The position numbers were made by a program, and so were the translations under genes. A DNA stretch of 64,000 nt from Hymenobacter sedentarius. Its GTDB lineage: Bacteria; Bacteroidota; Bacteroidia; Cytophagales; Hymenobacteraceae. Below the pieces are notes generated by a model, which did not search any database, was not told where the DNA came from, and saw only the letters and a program-made list of their open reading frames with translations. The stretch is from positions 3,534,001-3,598,000 of the forward strand of contig NZ_CP013909.1 of the NCBI RefSeq assembly GCF_001507645.1. The letters run 5' to 3'. Within the stretch, counting starts at the first letter, position 1; each line of letters starts with the position of its first letter. This document shows, one piece after another, positions 1 to 8,820 of this stretch.

Positions 1-500
1 GTGGGCGTGTTGCTGCTGCCGTTTTCACCGTTGCCGCCGCCAGTGGCGCTGCCCTTGGGTGAAAAAGCGACGGCCACTTTCCGCGCGGGCTTCGGCGTCG
101 CTTTCACTTCCTCCTTGGGCGGAGCGGGCGTTTCAACGGGCGCTTCAGAAACGGGGCTTTCTTCGGCTTCGCTGGTGATGACTTTTTCCTGCGAAGGCGG
201 CGTTGGGTTGGGCGTGGCAGCCGCTACGGGCGGCCGGGGCGTAGGGTCTGGGCTGGCAATGGGCGGGCGGCTGTCGACGCGGTTCAGCGATTTGTTGGCC
301 GTGGCCATGGTTTGCACATCACCCGAGCCGGCTTCGTCGAGGCCGTAGTTCAGCTCCACGCCGTCGCCGCCAATTGCCGACAAAGGTGGATTGGGCCCTT
401 TGAACACCATGAACATAAACAGCAGCAGCAGCAGCCCGTGCACTACCAGCGTGCCAATCAGCCCTTCGCGGCGGTGCGGTTCCTGATAATCAATAGCCAT
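1..500 (-). CDS. TonB-like energy transducer, partial (C-terminus beyond left edge)
   Basis: The reading frame starts at an ATG on the minus strand (MAIDYQEPHRREGLIGTL) and runs off the left edge. Residues of about 14-35 form one hydrophobic segment (GTLVVHGLLLLLFMFMVF), the usual N-terminal anchor of TonB-family proteins. It is followed by a long Pro/Ala/Glu-rich periplasmic linker. TonB proteins pass proton-motive energy from ExbB/ExbD to outer-membrane receptors. The gene lies just downstream of exbD and exbB on the same strand, which is the main support for the call. The C-terminal TonB fold, which would prove it, is outside the window. Confidence 0.8.
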   Translation of the reverse strand, partial: MAIDYQEPHRREGLIGTLVVHGLLLLLFMFMVFKGPNPPLSAIGGDGVELNYGLDEAGSGDVQTMATANKSLNRVDSRPPIASPDPTPRPPVAAATPNPTPPSQEKVITSEAEESPVSEAPVETPAPPKEEVKATPKPARKVAVAFSPKGSATGGGNGENGSSNTP

Positions 501-531
501 GGGAATGATACGCTAAGCCTAACAAATGGTC

Positions 532-951
532 CTATTTGCCGGCTGCTTGCTGGGCCTGGGTGGCCATCACCATCTTGAGCTTAAGCCGGTTGCCAACTTC
601 TAGAATGTCAACCAGCTTCTGAACGTTCAACGAATTATCAACCCGCAGCACCACGGTGGGCTGCTCGGTGGTGGGTACGTTGCCGATAAGGGCCACCAGC
701 TCTGGCTCAACAGCAGTGGGGTTTACCGGCTTTTTATTCACAAAATAGGTGCCGGCTGCATCTACCGAAATGGTGATGGGCTGCTTCATCACCTGCTTGC
801 TCGATTTCGCGTTGGGCAGCAGCAGTTTGATGACGTTGGGGTTGACCAGCGTGGAAGCAATCAGGAAGAACAACATCAGGAAGAACATGATGTCGTTCAT
901 GGCCCCGGTCTCTACGTGGGACGTGAGGCGATGACGGCGGGATAGATTCAT
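532..951 (-). CDS. exbD: ExbD/TolR family biopolymer transport protein
   Basis: A protein of 139 residues, normal for ExbD. It has a short basic N-terminus, one transmembrane helix (FFLMLFFLIASTLV) and a periplasmic domain. The aspartate at the start of the helix (MNDIMFFLML) sits where ExbD/TolR carry the proton-binding Asp. ExbD works with ExbB as an inner-membrane proton-driven motor that energises TonB. The gene lies between exbB upstream and the TonB-like gene downstream. About 95 bases separate it from exbB, and that spacer holds a 24-base inverted repeat. No signal peptide cleavage is expected. Confidence 0.93.
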   Translation of the reverse strand: MNLSRRHRLTSHVETGAMNDIMFFLMLFFLIASTLVNPNVIKLLLPNAKSSKQVMKQPITISVDAAGTYFVNKKPVNPTAVEPELVALIGNVPTTEQPTVVLRVDNSLNVQKLVDILEVGNRLKLKMVMATQAQQAAGK

Positions 952-966
952 TCTTTTTTAATGAAG

Positions 967-1042
967 AATGAGGAATGAAGAAGGAGGAATTTAGAACGGC
1001 TACAAACGCCAATTCTGCATTCCTCCTTCTTCATTCCTCATT
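967..1042. repeat. Perfect 24-base inverted repeat between exbB and exbD
   Basis: The arms at 967-990 and 1019-1042 are exact reverse complements (aatgaggaatgaagaagg... against ...ccttcttcattcctcatt) around a 28-base loop. In RNA this would form a long hairpin inside the exbB-exbD message. It lacks a T-run, so it is not an obvious terminator. A single related copy lies upstream of tyrS near 9989, which suggests a dispersed intergenic repeat. Confidence 0.85.
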
Positions 1043-1046
1043 GAAA

Positions 1047-1742
1047 TTAATTATCCTGGAGAATGTCCATGAATTCGATGGCCGAGTTTTCCATGCGGAA
1101 CACCATGCGTTCGACGAGAATGCTCAACCAATGGTAGCCCACGTGGGCAATGATGCCGACAATAAGGCCCGTAGCCGAGGTCACCAGCTTTACATACAAG
1201 CCATCGGCCACCTGCGGAATACCGAACTCCTTGGTAGCAGCAATGGAATAGAAAATCTTAATAACACCGATGATGGTACCCACGAAGCCAATCATGGGCG
1301 CGATGCCGGCGATGATGCCCAAAATGCTGATGTTCTTTTCGAGGCGGGCAATTTCAATCTTGCCCACGTTTTCTACGCTGGTTTCGATTTCTTTCAGTGG
1401 CAGGCCAATGCGGCGCAGGCCTTTCTCAACCATGCGGGCCAGCGGTGATGCCGTTTGGGCACACAGCAGCTTGGCCCCGGCCAGGTCACCCTTCACCATC
1501 AGGGAGCGGATGCCATTCATGAACGAATCTGGGTTGCCGGCGGCCCGGCGGATGGTGAAGTAACGCTCGATAATAATATAAACCGAGAGTATGGAAAGGG
1601 CTACCAGGGGGACCATTATCCACCCCCCGCGCATAATGAGGTCGATAACGGGAACATCGGCTTGCACTACCGGAGCGGCCGTAACGGCGGTATTTACACT
1701 ATCGGCCGCAGTGGCAGCAACTTGCAAAAGGAATACGGACAT
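1047..1742 (-). CDS. exbB: MotA/TolQ/ExbB proton channel family protein
   Basis: A protein of 231 residues. It has an N-terminal hydrophobic lead, a transmembrane helix near residues 38-60 (WIMVPLVALSILSVYIIIERYF), a cytoplasmic loop, and two further helices in the conserved MotA/TolQ/ExbB block (ISILGIIAGIAPMIGFVGTI, then a helix near VTSATGLIVGIIAHVGYH). The GTIIGV segment is typical of the family. It forms the channel part of the ExbB/ExbD motor. It begins only 8 bases after the stop of the HU/SPOR gene, so the two are very probably co-transcribed. Confidence 0.95.
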   Translation of the reverse strand: MSVFLLQVAATAADSVNTAVTAAPVVQADVPVIDLIMRGGWIMVPLVALSILSVYIIIERYFTIRRAAGNPDSFMNGIRSLMVKGDLAGAKLLCAQTASPLARMVEKGLRRIGLPLKEIETSVENVGKIEIARLEKNISILGIIAGIAPMIGFVGTIIGVIKIFYSIAATKEFGIPQVADGLYVKLVTSATGLIVGIIAHVGYHWLSILVERMVFRMENSAIEFMDILQDN

Positions 1743-1750
1743 GCGTGGGG

Positions 1751-2974
1751 TTAAAATTTCAAAGTATTGTAATCACAATGCGTGCTCACGCGCAGGCGCT
1801 GGGCTTCGCGCTGGGCCGAAGCCAGGTCGGGGTAATCCGCAGCCGTGAGGCGGAACAGGCGGCTACCAAAAGGCGGCAGAATGATATGCGTGGCGTGGCC
1901 GGTCCGGGCCAGCACCTGGCGGCCCCGCTCAGCACCTTTCAGGCTGCTGTAAGCCCCCGCAATGACGTAATAACGGCCAGTACGGTATTTAATTGTAGTT
2001 GCACTTGCCGCGACAGCCGGGCCTACCGGAGCCTTCACAACTGCTGGCTTGACCACAGCTATGGGAGTTGGCTTGGCTATCGGCGCCACCGGTGCAGTTG
2101 TTTTTGTAGGAGCAGCGGCAGTGGGCTCAATTTTGGCGGGGGTGCCTGGTAACGCTTCCGTTTTTGCCACAGTTGCCACTTCCGTAGTCGTTGCCGTTTC
2201 GGTGCTGGCAGGGGCTTTGGGTTGGGTTTCTACCTGCGGCACGGGCGCCGAAGCCGCATTCTCCAGTGGGGTCATCCCCTCAGAATCCAGCGAGCTGCTG
2301 CTAAAGTCGTGCTGCCCCAAGGTGGCCTGCTGTGGCTCGGTGATGGGAGTAGCCGGCATCGTGCGCCGCTGAGCCCATTCCAACTGCGGCAGCTGGGTTT
2401 GCCATCGAGTGGGCACATAGCTGGCGTTGCTGAACAGCAGCAGCAAACTTGCGGCTACGGCCAGCGCGCCACCGGGCAGCAACCGTACTAGCCGCGAGCG
2501 GCGCGTCGCAGCGCCGCGCAACGCTGGCTGCGGGCGCTTGATGCGGGCATCGTTAGCGCGTACAGGGCGTGCTGCCAGCTCCGGCAAACCAAAAGCAGAA
2601 GCCAGCAGGTTATCAGTACCCGTGTATTCAAACGCCAGCCCACGGCCCACGGCGCGGCGGAAAATGCCGATGCCCGGCAGCTCCGTGCGGTTGGTTTCTT
2701 CTAGTTCCTGCTGTAGGCCGGCTACGGCGGTGCGCACGGCCTCGCGGGCTTGCGCAATGGACAGCCCAAGGTGCTGGCTCAAAGCATCTACCAGCAGCCC
2801 GTCGTTGCGGGTAAGGGCCTGGTTGAAGGCCACCAGTTTGGTAGGTGGACTCAGCGCCTGGCGCCCGGGCTGGGCCCGTGCCGGCGACACATCGGCCACA
2901 AGGCCCCCAAAGTCCGGAATTATCACGCAGTCGTGGTTACGGAGCAGGGGGCGGATGTGGTCGGCTAAGTGCAT
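1751..2974 (-). CDS. HU-CCDC81 domain and SPOR domain membrane protein
   Basis: A protein of 407 residues with three parts. Residues of about 1-125 match the CCDC81-type HU domain of Bacteroidota (start MHLADHIRPLLRNHDCVIIP, then FGGLV and later LPGIGIF). A single transmembrane helix follows near 165-185 (ALAVAASLLLLFSNASYV). After a Pro/Ala/Thr-rich linker, a C-terminal SPOR domain covers about 330-407 (YYVIAGAYSSLKGAERG). SPOR domains bind denuded septal peptidoglycan; HU-fold domains usually bind DNA. The topology puts HU in the cytoplasm and SPOR in the periplasm. It sits between an outer-membrane barrel gene and exbB. The family is recognised but its exact role is not established. Confidence 0.88.
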   Translation of the reverse strand: MHLADHIRPLLRNHDCVIIPDFGGLVADVSPARAQPGRQALSPPTKLVAFNQALTRNDGLLVDALSQHLGLSIAQAREAVRTAVAGLQQELEETNRTELPGIGIFRRAVGRGLAFEYTGTDNLLASAFGLPELAARPVRANDARIKRPQPALRGAATRRSRLVRLLPGGALAVAASLLLLFSNASYVPTRWQTQLPQLEWAQRRTMPATPITEPQQATLGQHDFSSSSLDSEGMTPLENAASAPVPQVETQPKAPASTETATTTEVATVAKTEALPGTPAKIEPTAAAPTKTTAPVAPIAKPTPIAVVKPAVVKAPVGPAVAASATTIKYRTGRYYVIAGAYSSLKGAERGRQVLARTGHATHIILPPFGSRLFRLTAADYPDLASAQREAQRLRVSTHCDYNTLKF

Positions 2975-3082
2975 TATGCGGCTGTTGTTTGCTGGTTTCC
3001 GGTTACTGGTTGGTCAATTCCTGCCTCAGACTGAAGGCAATAATTGCCCCTAGCCTGCAGCAAGCTCCTAGTAACCAGAAAG

Positions 3083-4891
3083 CTAAAACGTATAGGTCGC
3101 CCCTCCCAGCACGTTGATGCCCTTCACAGGATATCCGTAGAAGCGCTGGTACTGTCGATTGGCGAGGTTATTACCCATTACAAAGATGGATATTTTTGGC
3201 GTAATGCGGTAATCGGCCCGAAGATTTAGGTCAACAATTGGGTCGGTGGCCCGATAAAAGTCGGGAACCCGCACTGCGCCCGGGCTGGCCGCCGGCCGGT
3301 AGCTGATGCCATAGCTGGCCGCATAGAAATAACCCTCCACGCCCAGGTTGAGCTTCTCGAAGGCAGTATAGGTGCCAAACACTGAGCCTTGAAACTCCGG
3401 GCGATGAAAAGGCTGAGGCAGGTTTTTCAGCGCGTATTTGTTGTAGTCCATCCGAGTGCCCAAGCGGAACTTCTCGGCTGCGTTGTACAGCAGTTCGCCG
3501 TGTATGTTCAGCACGCCCGTGGCATTCTGGTCATACACCAGGTCGAACTTGGTGGGGTCAATGGCGTTGTTCAGGTAGAAATACAGGTTGCGGTCGCGGG
3601 CGTAGGTGGCGCGGGCATTCAGCTCAAGGCCACGGGCCGGCGTCGACGTGAAGCCGACGTAGACGGTAGGTCCCCGGTGGGTATCCGCCACATTCAGGCC
3701 GCGGTTGAGCCAGGGGTTTTCGGTGCTCAGGTCGTACCGGGTTACCCGCTGTAGGGCACCTCCCAGGCCGGCGTACACCATAAACTTCTCGGGCTCTATT
3801 GTATAGCCGAGGCGCACGGCGGGGTACACCACGGTTTTGCTCACGTTGGTAGCCGTATCGGACGAATAGCCCAATGTGGCGCCCACCGAGAAGGCTATGC
3901 TGTTGTTAATGAATTCATAAGCCGGCGTAGCCTGCACGAAGGTGCGGGTGCGCGTTACATCTATAGTGGGAGCACCGGGCTTCAGTTTATTAAAGGAAAC
4001 AATGTCCTTTTCTGAAATAAAGGAAGCATCGGCCGCAACCGTCACCCGGCTGGCGTCGCCCAGCGCGTAGCCCACTTTTGCATTCACCAACACGTTGTTT
4101 TCTGTCGCTCCGAAGATGTCATTCCAATAGCGGTAGCCAATGCCAGCGTCGTAGGTCAGCACTTGCTCGGGGTCGCGGTTGTGGGCATAGGCCTTCACCC
4201 CGAAGCGCTTGAACACCTGTTGAATGCCCTTGGATTCCGGAACGGGCGAGCCTTCGGGGGTATTAGCGGCTTTTTGGTAGCCATAGAAATTGTACCCCTC
4301 GCGGCCCAAGTCCAGGGTGGCACCGAAAGCGGCGGTGCCCCGGTACAACTCGCCCATGAGGTGGGCGCTGGTTTCGGCCGTAGCGGAGTTCTTGCCATCT
4401 ACGGGCCCGGTAAGCGAGTTGATGTGCTTGATGTCCAGGCCATACGCATGGTCGGTATTGCGGGTGCTATGGAAATAGCCCCGTCCGTAAAATGTGCCGT
4501 AGTTGCCGAGGCCCGCCTTCACAAAGTTGCCGGTGAGGGGCGTGGGCTCCTCCGCCCGAATGGTGAGCACCTTCACCGAAGGCGTGAGCCGGTCGGCCGG
4601 CAGGCGGAAATCCGGGTAGGTGTAGGTCACCTTGCGCTCGGTTTTGGGTGGGGCCGGCAGCTTGATTTTATTGAAGTTACGCGTGGCTTCGGGCAGCTGA
4701 TTGACCCGCTCTTTCACAATTTCTATTTCCGCTTCTTCAATCTGACCGGTTTTAGGTTTCGGCTTTGTGGTCTGGGCGGTGGCGGTGGATGCCCCACCGC
4801 CCACCAGCACGGCGGCCAGTACCAGCCCGGCCACTACGCCTGAACCTTGGCGAACCGCCGGCTTAGAATTTTTTATCGACAAACGCTTCAT
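3083..4891 (-). CDS. TonB-dependent receptor-like outer-membrane beta-barrel protein
   Basis: A protein of 602 residues from the ATG (MKRLSIKNSKPAVRQGSG). The frame can also start 18 bases earlier at a TTG. A signal peptide ends near STATAQ. A short N-terminal region (IEIVKERVNQLPEATRNFNK) precedes many alternating amphipathic strands. The last strand ends GATYTF with a terminal aromatic residue, as outer-membrane barrels do. No clear plug domain or carboxypeptidase-like domain is visible, so it is shorter than SusC-type receptors. It starts 36 bases after the stop of the TPR gene and shares its direction, so they likely form one unit. The ligand is unknown. Confidence 0.78.
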   Translation of the reverse strand: MKRLSIKNSKPAVRQGSGVVAGLVLAAVLVGGGASTATAQTTKPKPKTGQIEEAEIEIVKERVNQLPEATRNFNKIKLPAPPKTERKVTYTYPDFRLPADRLTPSVKVLTIRAEEPTPLTGNFVKAGLGNYGTFYGRGYFHSTRNTDHAYGLDIKHINSLTGPVDGKNSATAETSAHLMGELYRGTAAFGATLDLGREGYNFYGYQKAANTPEGSPVPESKGIQQVFKRFGVKAYAHNRDPEQVLTYDAGIGYRYWNDIFGATENNVLVNAKVGYALGDASRVTVAADASFISEKDIVSFNKLKPGAPTIDVTRTRTFVQATPAYEFINNSIAFSVGATLGYSSDTATNVSKTVVYPAVRLGYTIEPEKFMVYAGLGGALQRVTRYDLSTENPWLNRGLNVADTHRGPTVYVGFTSTPARGLELNARATYARDRNLYFYLNNAIDPTKFDLVYDQNATGVLNIHGELLYNAAEKFRLGTRMDYNKYALKNLPQPFHRPEFQGSVFGTYTAFEKLNLGVEGYFYAASYGISYRPAASPGAVRVPDFYRATDPIVDLNLRADYRITPKISIFVMGNNLANRQYQRFYGYPVKGINVLGGATYTF

Positions 4892-4927
4892 CAGCAAATT
4901 GTTATTCAATGAAAGGATACGCTGAGC

Positions 4928-7900
4928 TTAGCGTTGGGTCGCCGTATCGGCCGGGGCAGCGGTGGTGCCGTGCAGGTTGGCGCGGGGCACGGTGGTCGCC
5001 TTGCCCTTGGCTGGGGCGGGCGTAGCGGCCGGCTTAGTGCTGGCCGGGGCTTTTGCCGGGGTGTTGGCTGGGGCTTTGGCAGGCGTGGTTTTAGGCGCCG
5101 CAGGCGCCGGAGTCTCGTCGGGCTGGTCGGCTCCCAGCGTTTTCAGGCGCTGCTTGGCGGCTTCCACAATTTCTGCCACCGGGAAGTTGTTGTCGATGAT
5201 GGAGTTGAGCGTGCCCCGGGCCTGGAAGTTGTCGCCCTCGGCCGCGTACACATCCGACACCAGCAGGAAGGCACGCCCTTGCCACAGCGTGTAGCTGCTG
5301 TAGTTCGAATTGACCTTGAGGGCGGCCGCAATGGCTTCCTCGTTCTTCTTTTGCTTAAACAGGGTTTCGGCCAGGTAGTACTGGGCTTCGGCGCCGTTCA
5401 CATCGTTGGGTGCCGCGGTTGCGGCGGCGGCCAGTTCCGTAGCGGCCTGGTCGAGGTTGCCGGCGCGGTAGCTGGCTTTGCCCAAATAGAGCAGGGCCGC
5501 GTTGGTGGCGTTGGCCGTGGCACCGGCCTGGGTGCGGAGCTCTTCGGCTACGCGTCGGGTGCCGGGGTAGTCGCCGCTCTCGTACAGGCTGCGCATCTGG
5601 CCCAGCGTGGCATTGGCCACTTCGCGGCGGTTGTTGCTGGCGCCGCGCAGGCGCTCGTAGTATTTGGCGGCCTCGGCGTAGTTCTTGTTTTCAAACTCCA
5701 GGTCAGCCAGGCGGCCCACGGCGCGGTTCACAAACTCGCTCTTGCCTTCGGTCACCACGTCGCGCAGGCGGGTGAGGCCTTGCTGTTTGTCGCCGGTTTT
5801 CAGGTAAGAATCGGCCAAGAAGAAACGGGCATCCGGTCCCAGCGTGGTTTGTGGATATTGCTTCAAGTACGACTCGAGGCGAAGGATAGCAGGCTGGTAT
5901 TTCTCAGCCAGATACAACGACTTGGCCGCTTCAAACTCGACGCTTTCGGTGGCCTTGCTGTCGGGGTTTTGCACCTTAAATGAGGCCAGCGCCGCATCAA
6001 ATTCTTCGGTGCGGCCCAGCGCCGTGAGGCTTTCCTGCAAGCTGTAGATGGCCTGCGAAGCGGCTTCACTGCGGGGGAAATCCGAGAGGACCCGCTGGAA
6101 ATCGGCCACGGCCTTGTCCTGCTGCTGGAGGTTGGCGTAGGCCACGCCGCGCTTCTGCAGGGCTTGCGGCACCAGCGGGCTGTTGGGCCGGTTGTCAATC
6201 AGCCGCGAAAATCCCGTGACGGCCGGCTGGTATTCGCCAGCTTCAAACGAGAGCTGCGCCTGCTGAAACACTGCCTCCTCTGCATACCGCGAGTTGGGGT
6301 TGGTTTTGAGCAACGAGGCCAGTGTGTTGTTCGCTTCGTCGCGACGGCCCATCAGGCCCAGCGTACGGCCTTTTTGGAAGTAGGCGTAGTCTTTATCGGC
6401 GGCGTTGGCGCTAATCACCTTGTCGTATAGCTCCAGCGCCTGGGGATAGCTCTTGGCTACATAATAGGTGTCGGCCAGCCGCAAGGTGGCGTCGTTGTAG
6501 TTCGCGTCCGATGGCTTGGCCGATTTATCGTTCAGATACGCCTGGAATTGCGGTCGGGCGCGCTCGTACTGCTTGGTATTATAGTAGGCATAGCCCAACC
6601 CGTAGCGGGCCTTCTGCTCAAACTCCACCTCCTCGGCGCTAACGCCGCCTTGCCGGGCCGACCTGGCCGCCGCGACATAGGCGTTGATGGCATCGGGGTA
6701 TTGCTGGCCCACGCTGTATATCTCGCCCCGTAACACCTGAGCCGCGGCACGTAGCGCGTCGTCGGCCGGGTATTTCAGGGACTTGTCCAGCAAGGGCAGC
6801 GCGGCGCCGTAATTGCCGTTGTTATAGAGCGTGGCCGCCTGCGAATAGGCCACCCGCTGATACGTGGCGTTCAGCTTATCGCTGCGCTCGTCGAGCCCTT
6901 CTAGGTAAGCCAGCGCCTGCGCATAGTCCGTGGACGACAAGAAGCTGGTGCTGAGCAAATCATCGACGGTATTCTGGTTTTGCGAGCGGGGAAAGTGCTT
7001 TCTAAAGTCCCGGAGCACCGCCGTCACTTCGGGCAGATTGCCCAGCTCGTACTGCACTTGGGCTAACTTCAGCGTAGCATTTTCGGCGATGCCCTTATCA
7101 AAAGTGGCTTGCCGGGCCGCTTCAAATGCCGTCACGGCCTGGGGCTTCTGGTTGGTTTGCAGGTAGCTCAACCCCAAGTGGTAGGCGGCATTCTGGCCCA
7201 GGGAATCACGGCGCACGGCTACGTTTTTCAGGCTGGCGATGGCGCCCTTGAAGTCGCCCATCTTGTAATTGGCAAAGCCAATTTTGTATTGTAGCGCCGG
7301 CTCAATTTTGCCCTTGTGGATGGCCGCGTACTTATCGAAGTTCTCCGCTGCTTCCTTGTATTGGCCCTTCTGATAGTACGCATCGCCGAGCAGCAGCTGA
7401 ATTTCGTCGGAATTCTGGGGCGGCGGGGTGTTTTTTAAGGAATTGGACGCGTAGCGTATCAACTCGTCGTAGTTGCCTTCCTTATAGTAAATCTGTGAAA
7501 TAATGGCCGGCACCACCGGTTTGTAGGCGTCGTTTTGCTCGGCCACGCTCAGGTCGGCGCGGGCGGCGGCGTATTCGCCGGCGCGGTAGGCCAGGTAGCC
7601 CGCGTAGTACGAGCTGGCGTACTTGTACTCGGTTTGGGCCTGCTTGCTGCGGTCGAACAGCAGGCGGGCTTTGTCGTATTCCTTCTGCTCAAAATAGCTG
7701 TACGCCAGCTTGAAGTCCGATTCGCCGCGCTGGTCGTTTCCGAGGTTATCGGGCGCCACTTTCTCGAAGTAGCGAATGGCCGAAGCGTAGTCTTTCTGGT
7801 CGAAGTAAAACTTGCCCAGCTCGAAAAATGCCGACGCGGAGCGCGGGTGGGCCGGGTGCTGCTCGGCAAAAGCGAGGATGAGGCCCTCGGCATCGGGGTG

Positions 7901-8176
7901 CAGCAGGTACAGGCCACTCACCGCGTAGTAGTATTCGGCGTCAGCAATGCGGTCGTGGGCGGTGGGCCCGGCCTGGCTGGTGTGAACGGGCTCAACGGCC
8001 AAGTACTGGCGGAACGCCTCCTGGGCGGCCCCGTACTGGCCGCGGTCAAACAGTTCCAATCCCTCTTGAAAGTACCGCTCATCGGCGGCAAAAACTTGGG
8101 TTTGCTGGGCTTGGGCTGCCATGGGTGCCGCAGCGCTCAGGGCGGCGGCCAATGCCAACCGGGGAAAAAGCTTCAT
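4928..8176 (-). CDS. Large periplasmic tetratricopeptide repeat protein
   Basis: The ATG at MKLFPRLALAAALSAAAPMA is chosen because a clean signal peptide (ending AQAQ) follows directly; the frame is open about 110 bases further upstream. The mature protein of roughly 1060 residues is nearly all TPR units (for example YYQKGQYKEAAENFDKYAAI and FKQKKNEEAIAAALKVN). It ends in an Ala/Pro/Lys/Thr-rich low-complexity tail. TPR arrays are protein-binding scaffolds. It is the first gene of the run leading to the barrel, HU-SPOR and ExbB-ExbD-TonB genes. It probably acts in the periplasm as an adaptor of that system. Specific partners cannot be read from the sequence. Confidence 0.85.
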   Translation of the reverse strand: MKLFPRLALAAALSAAAPMAAQAQQTQVFAADERYFQEGLELFDRGQYGAAQEAFRQYLAVEPVHTSQAGPTAHDRIADAEYYYAVSGLYLLHPDAEGLILAFAEQHPAHPRSASAFFELGKFYFDQKDYASAIRYFEKVAPDNLGNDQRGESDFKLAYSYFEQKEYDKARLLFDRSKQAQTEYKYASSYYAGYLAYRAGEYAAARADLSVAEQNDAYKPVVPAIISQIYYKEGNYDELIRYASNSLKNTPPPQNSDEIQLLLGDAYYQKGQYKEAAENFDKYAAIHKGKIEPALQYKIGFANYKMGDFKGAIASLKNVAVRRDSLGQNAAYHLGLSYLQTNQKPQAVTAFEAARQATFDKGIAENATLKLAQVQYELGNLPEVTAVLRDFRKHFPRSQNQNTVDDLLSTSFLSSTDYAQALAYLEGLDERSDKLNATYQRVAYSQAATLYNNGNYGAALPLLDKSLKYPADDALRAAAQVLRGEIYSVGQQYPDAINAYVAAARSARQGGVSAEEVEFEQKARYGLGYAYYNTKQYERARPQFQAYLNDKSAKPSDANYNDATLRLADTYYVAKSYPQALELYDKVISANAADKDYAYFQKGRTLGLMGRRDEANNTLASLLKTNPNSRYAEEAVFQQAQLSFEAGEYQPAVTGFSRLIDNRPNSPLVPQALQKRGVAYANLQQQDKAVADFQRVLSDFPRSEAASQAIYSLQESLTALGRTEEFDAALASFKVQNPDSKATESVEFEAAKSLYLAEKYQPAILRLESYLKQYPQTTLGPDARFFLADSYLKTGDKQQGLTRLRDVVTEGKSEFVNRAVGRLADLEFENKNYAEAAKYYERLRGASNNRREVANATLGQMRSLYESGDYPGTRRVAEELRTQAGATANATNAALLYLGKASYRAGNLDQAATELAAAATAAPNDVNGAEAQYYLAETLFKQKKNEEAIAAALKVNSNYSSYTLWQGRAFLLVSDVYAAEGDNFQARGTLNSIIDNNFPVAEIVEAAKQRLKTLGADQPDETPAPAAPKTTPAKAPANTPAKAPASTKPAATPAPAKGKATTVPRANLHGTTAAPADTATQR

Positions 8177-8442
8177 GAAAATACCTTGCGTGGGGGGCCG
8201 CACAGGGCCCGGGAAGTAGCCAAAAGTAGCGAAAAATGCCAGTAGGTTGCCCATATAACGCAGAAACGACGCTACTAATGTTTTCACTTAGCTACCACAG
8301 CAGTAAGAAGCAGCTCTTCCTTGCCATTAGCTCAACTTGCATTTGGGCAGTCAGAGCAGAATCGGCCGCACCAGCTCCAAAGTATGGCTACCTCATGCAC
8401 ATCAGCTTGCTAGGCGAAACCGACAGCGGTACTCAAACCGAA

Positions 8443-8492
8443 AAGCCCGGTTACTGGCCGCCCCCGTGAACGGGGCACCAATAACCGGGCTT
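8443..8492 (-). terminator. Stem-loop downstream of the 74-residue protein gene
   Basis: The arms aagcccggtta and taaccgggctt flank an inner cccccgtgaacgggg hairpin. On the minus strand the hairpin follows the stop of the gene at 8529 and is followed by a short T-run (ttttcgg). Confidence 0.6.
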
Positions 8493-8528
8493 ATAGGTAA
8501 AACGGGCGGCTATGCGCCCTCTGCTCCA

Positions 8529-8753
8529 TTACTTCGGAACCTGCGTGATGTTGCCGGATTTCGAACGGTTCGAACGGTTGTAGAGGTAGGCGGCGCCGGC
8601 GGCCAGTAAGGCCCCGCTCAGCAGCTTGCGCGAAAAACCGCCCCCGCTGGGACGCCCTGTATTGTACTGACCAGAACGAGAGCCGCCCCGGAACAGGCTC
8701 GACAACATACCGCCCAGCGTACCGCTTGGCTTGTCAAATGCATCTTGGTTCAT
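8529..8753 (-). CDS. Small Gly/Ser-rich protein with one membrane segment, unknown function
   Basis: A protein of 74 residues, starting MNQDAFDKPSGTLGGMLSSL. It has a Gly/Ser/Arg-rich N-terminal half and one short hydrophobic segment (LLSGALLAAGAAYLYN), then a polar tail. I do not recognise a named family. The ATG start, the gene-like composition and a stem-loop just downstream support it as real. It lies 67 bases downstream of holA on the same strand. Confidence 0.6.
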   Translation of the reverse strand: MNQDAFDKPSGTLGGMLSSLFRGGSRSGQYNTGRPSGGGFSRKLLSGALLAAGAAYLYNRSNRSKSGNITQVPK

Positions 8754-8820
8754 GAGTGAAAAGGCTTAAGGTGAAACACCTTCCTGTTACGGCCAGACCG
8801 GTGCCCACGTTCTGCCCGAG

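Noticed and set aside
8288..8528. Small plus-strand gene between the large TPR gene and the 74-residue protein gene
   Set aside because: The 77-codon frame overlaps the stem-loop and has no domain or promoter.
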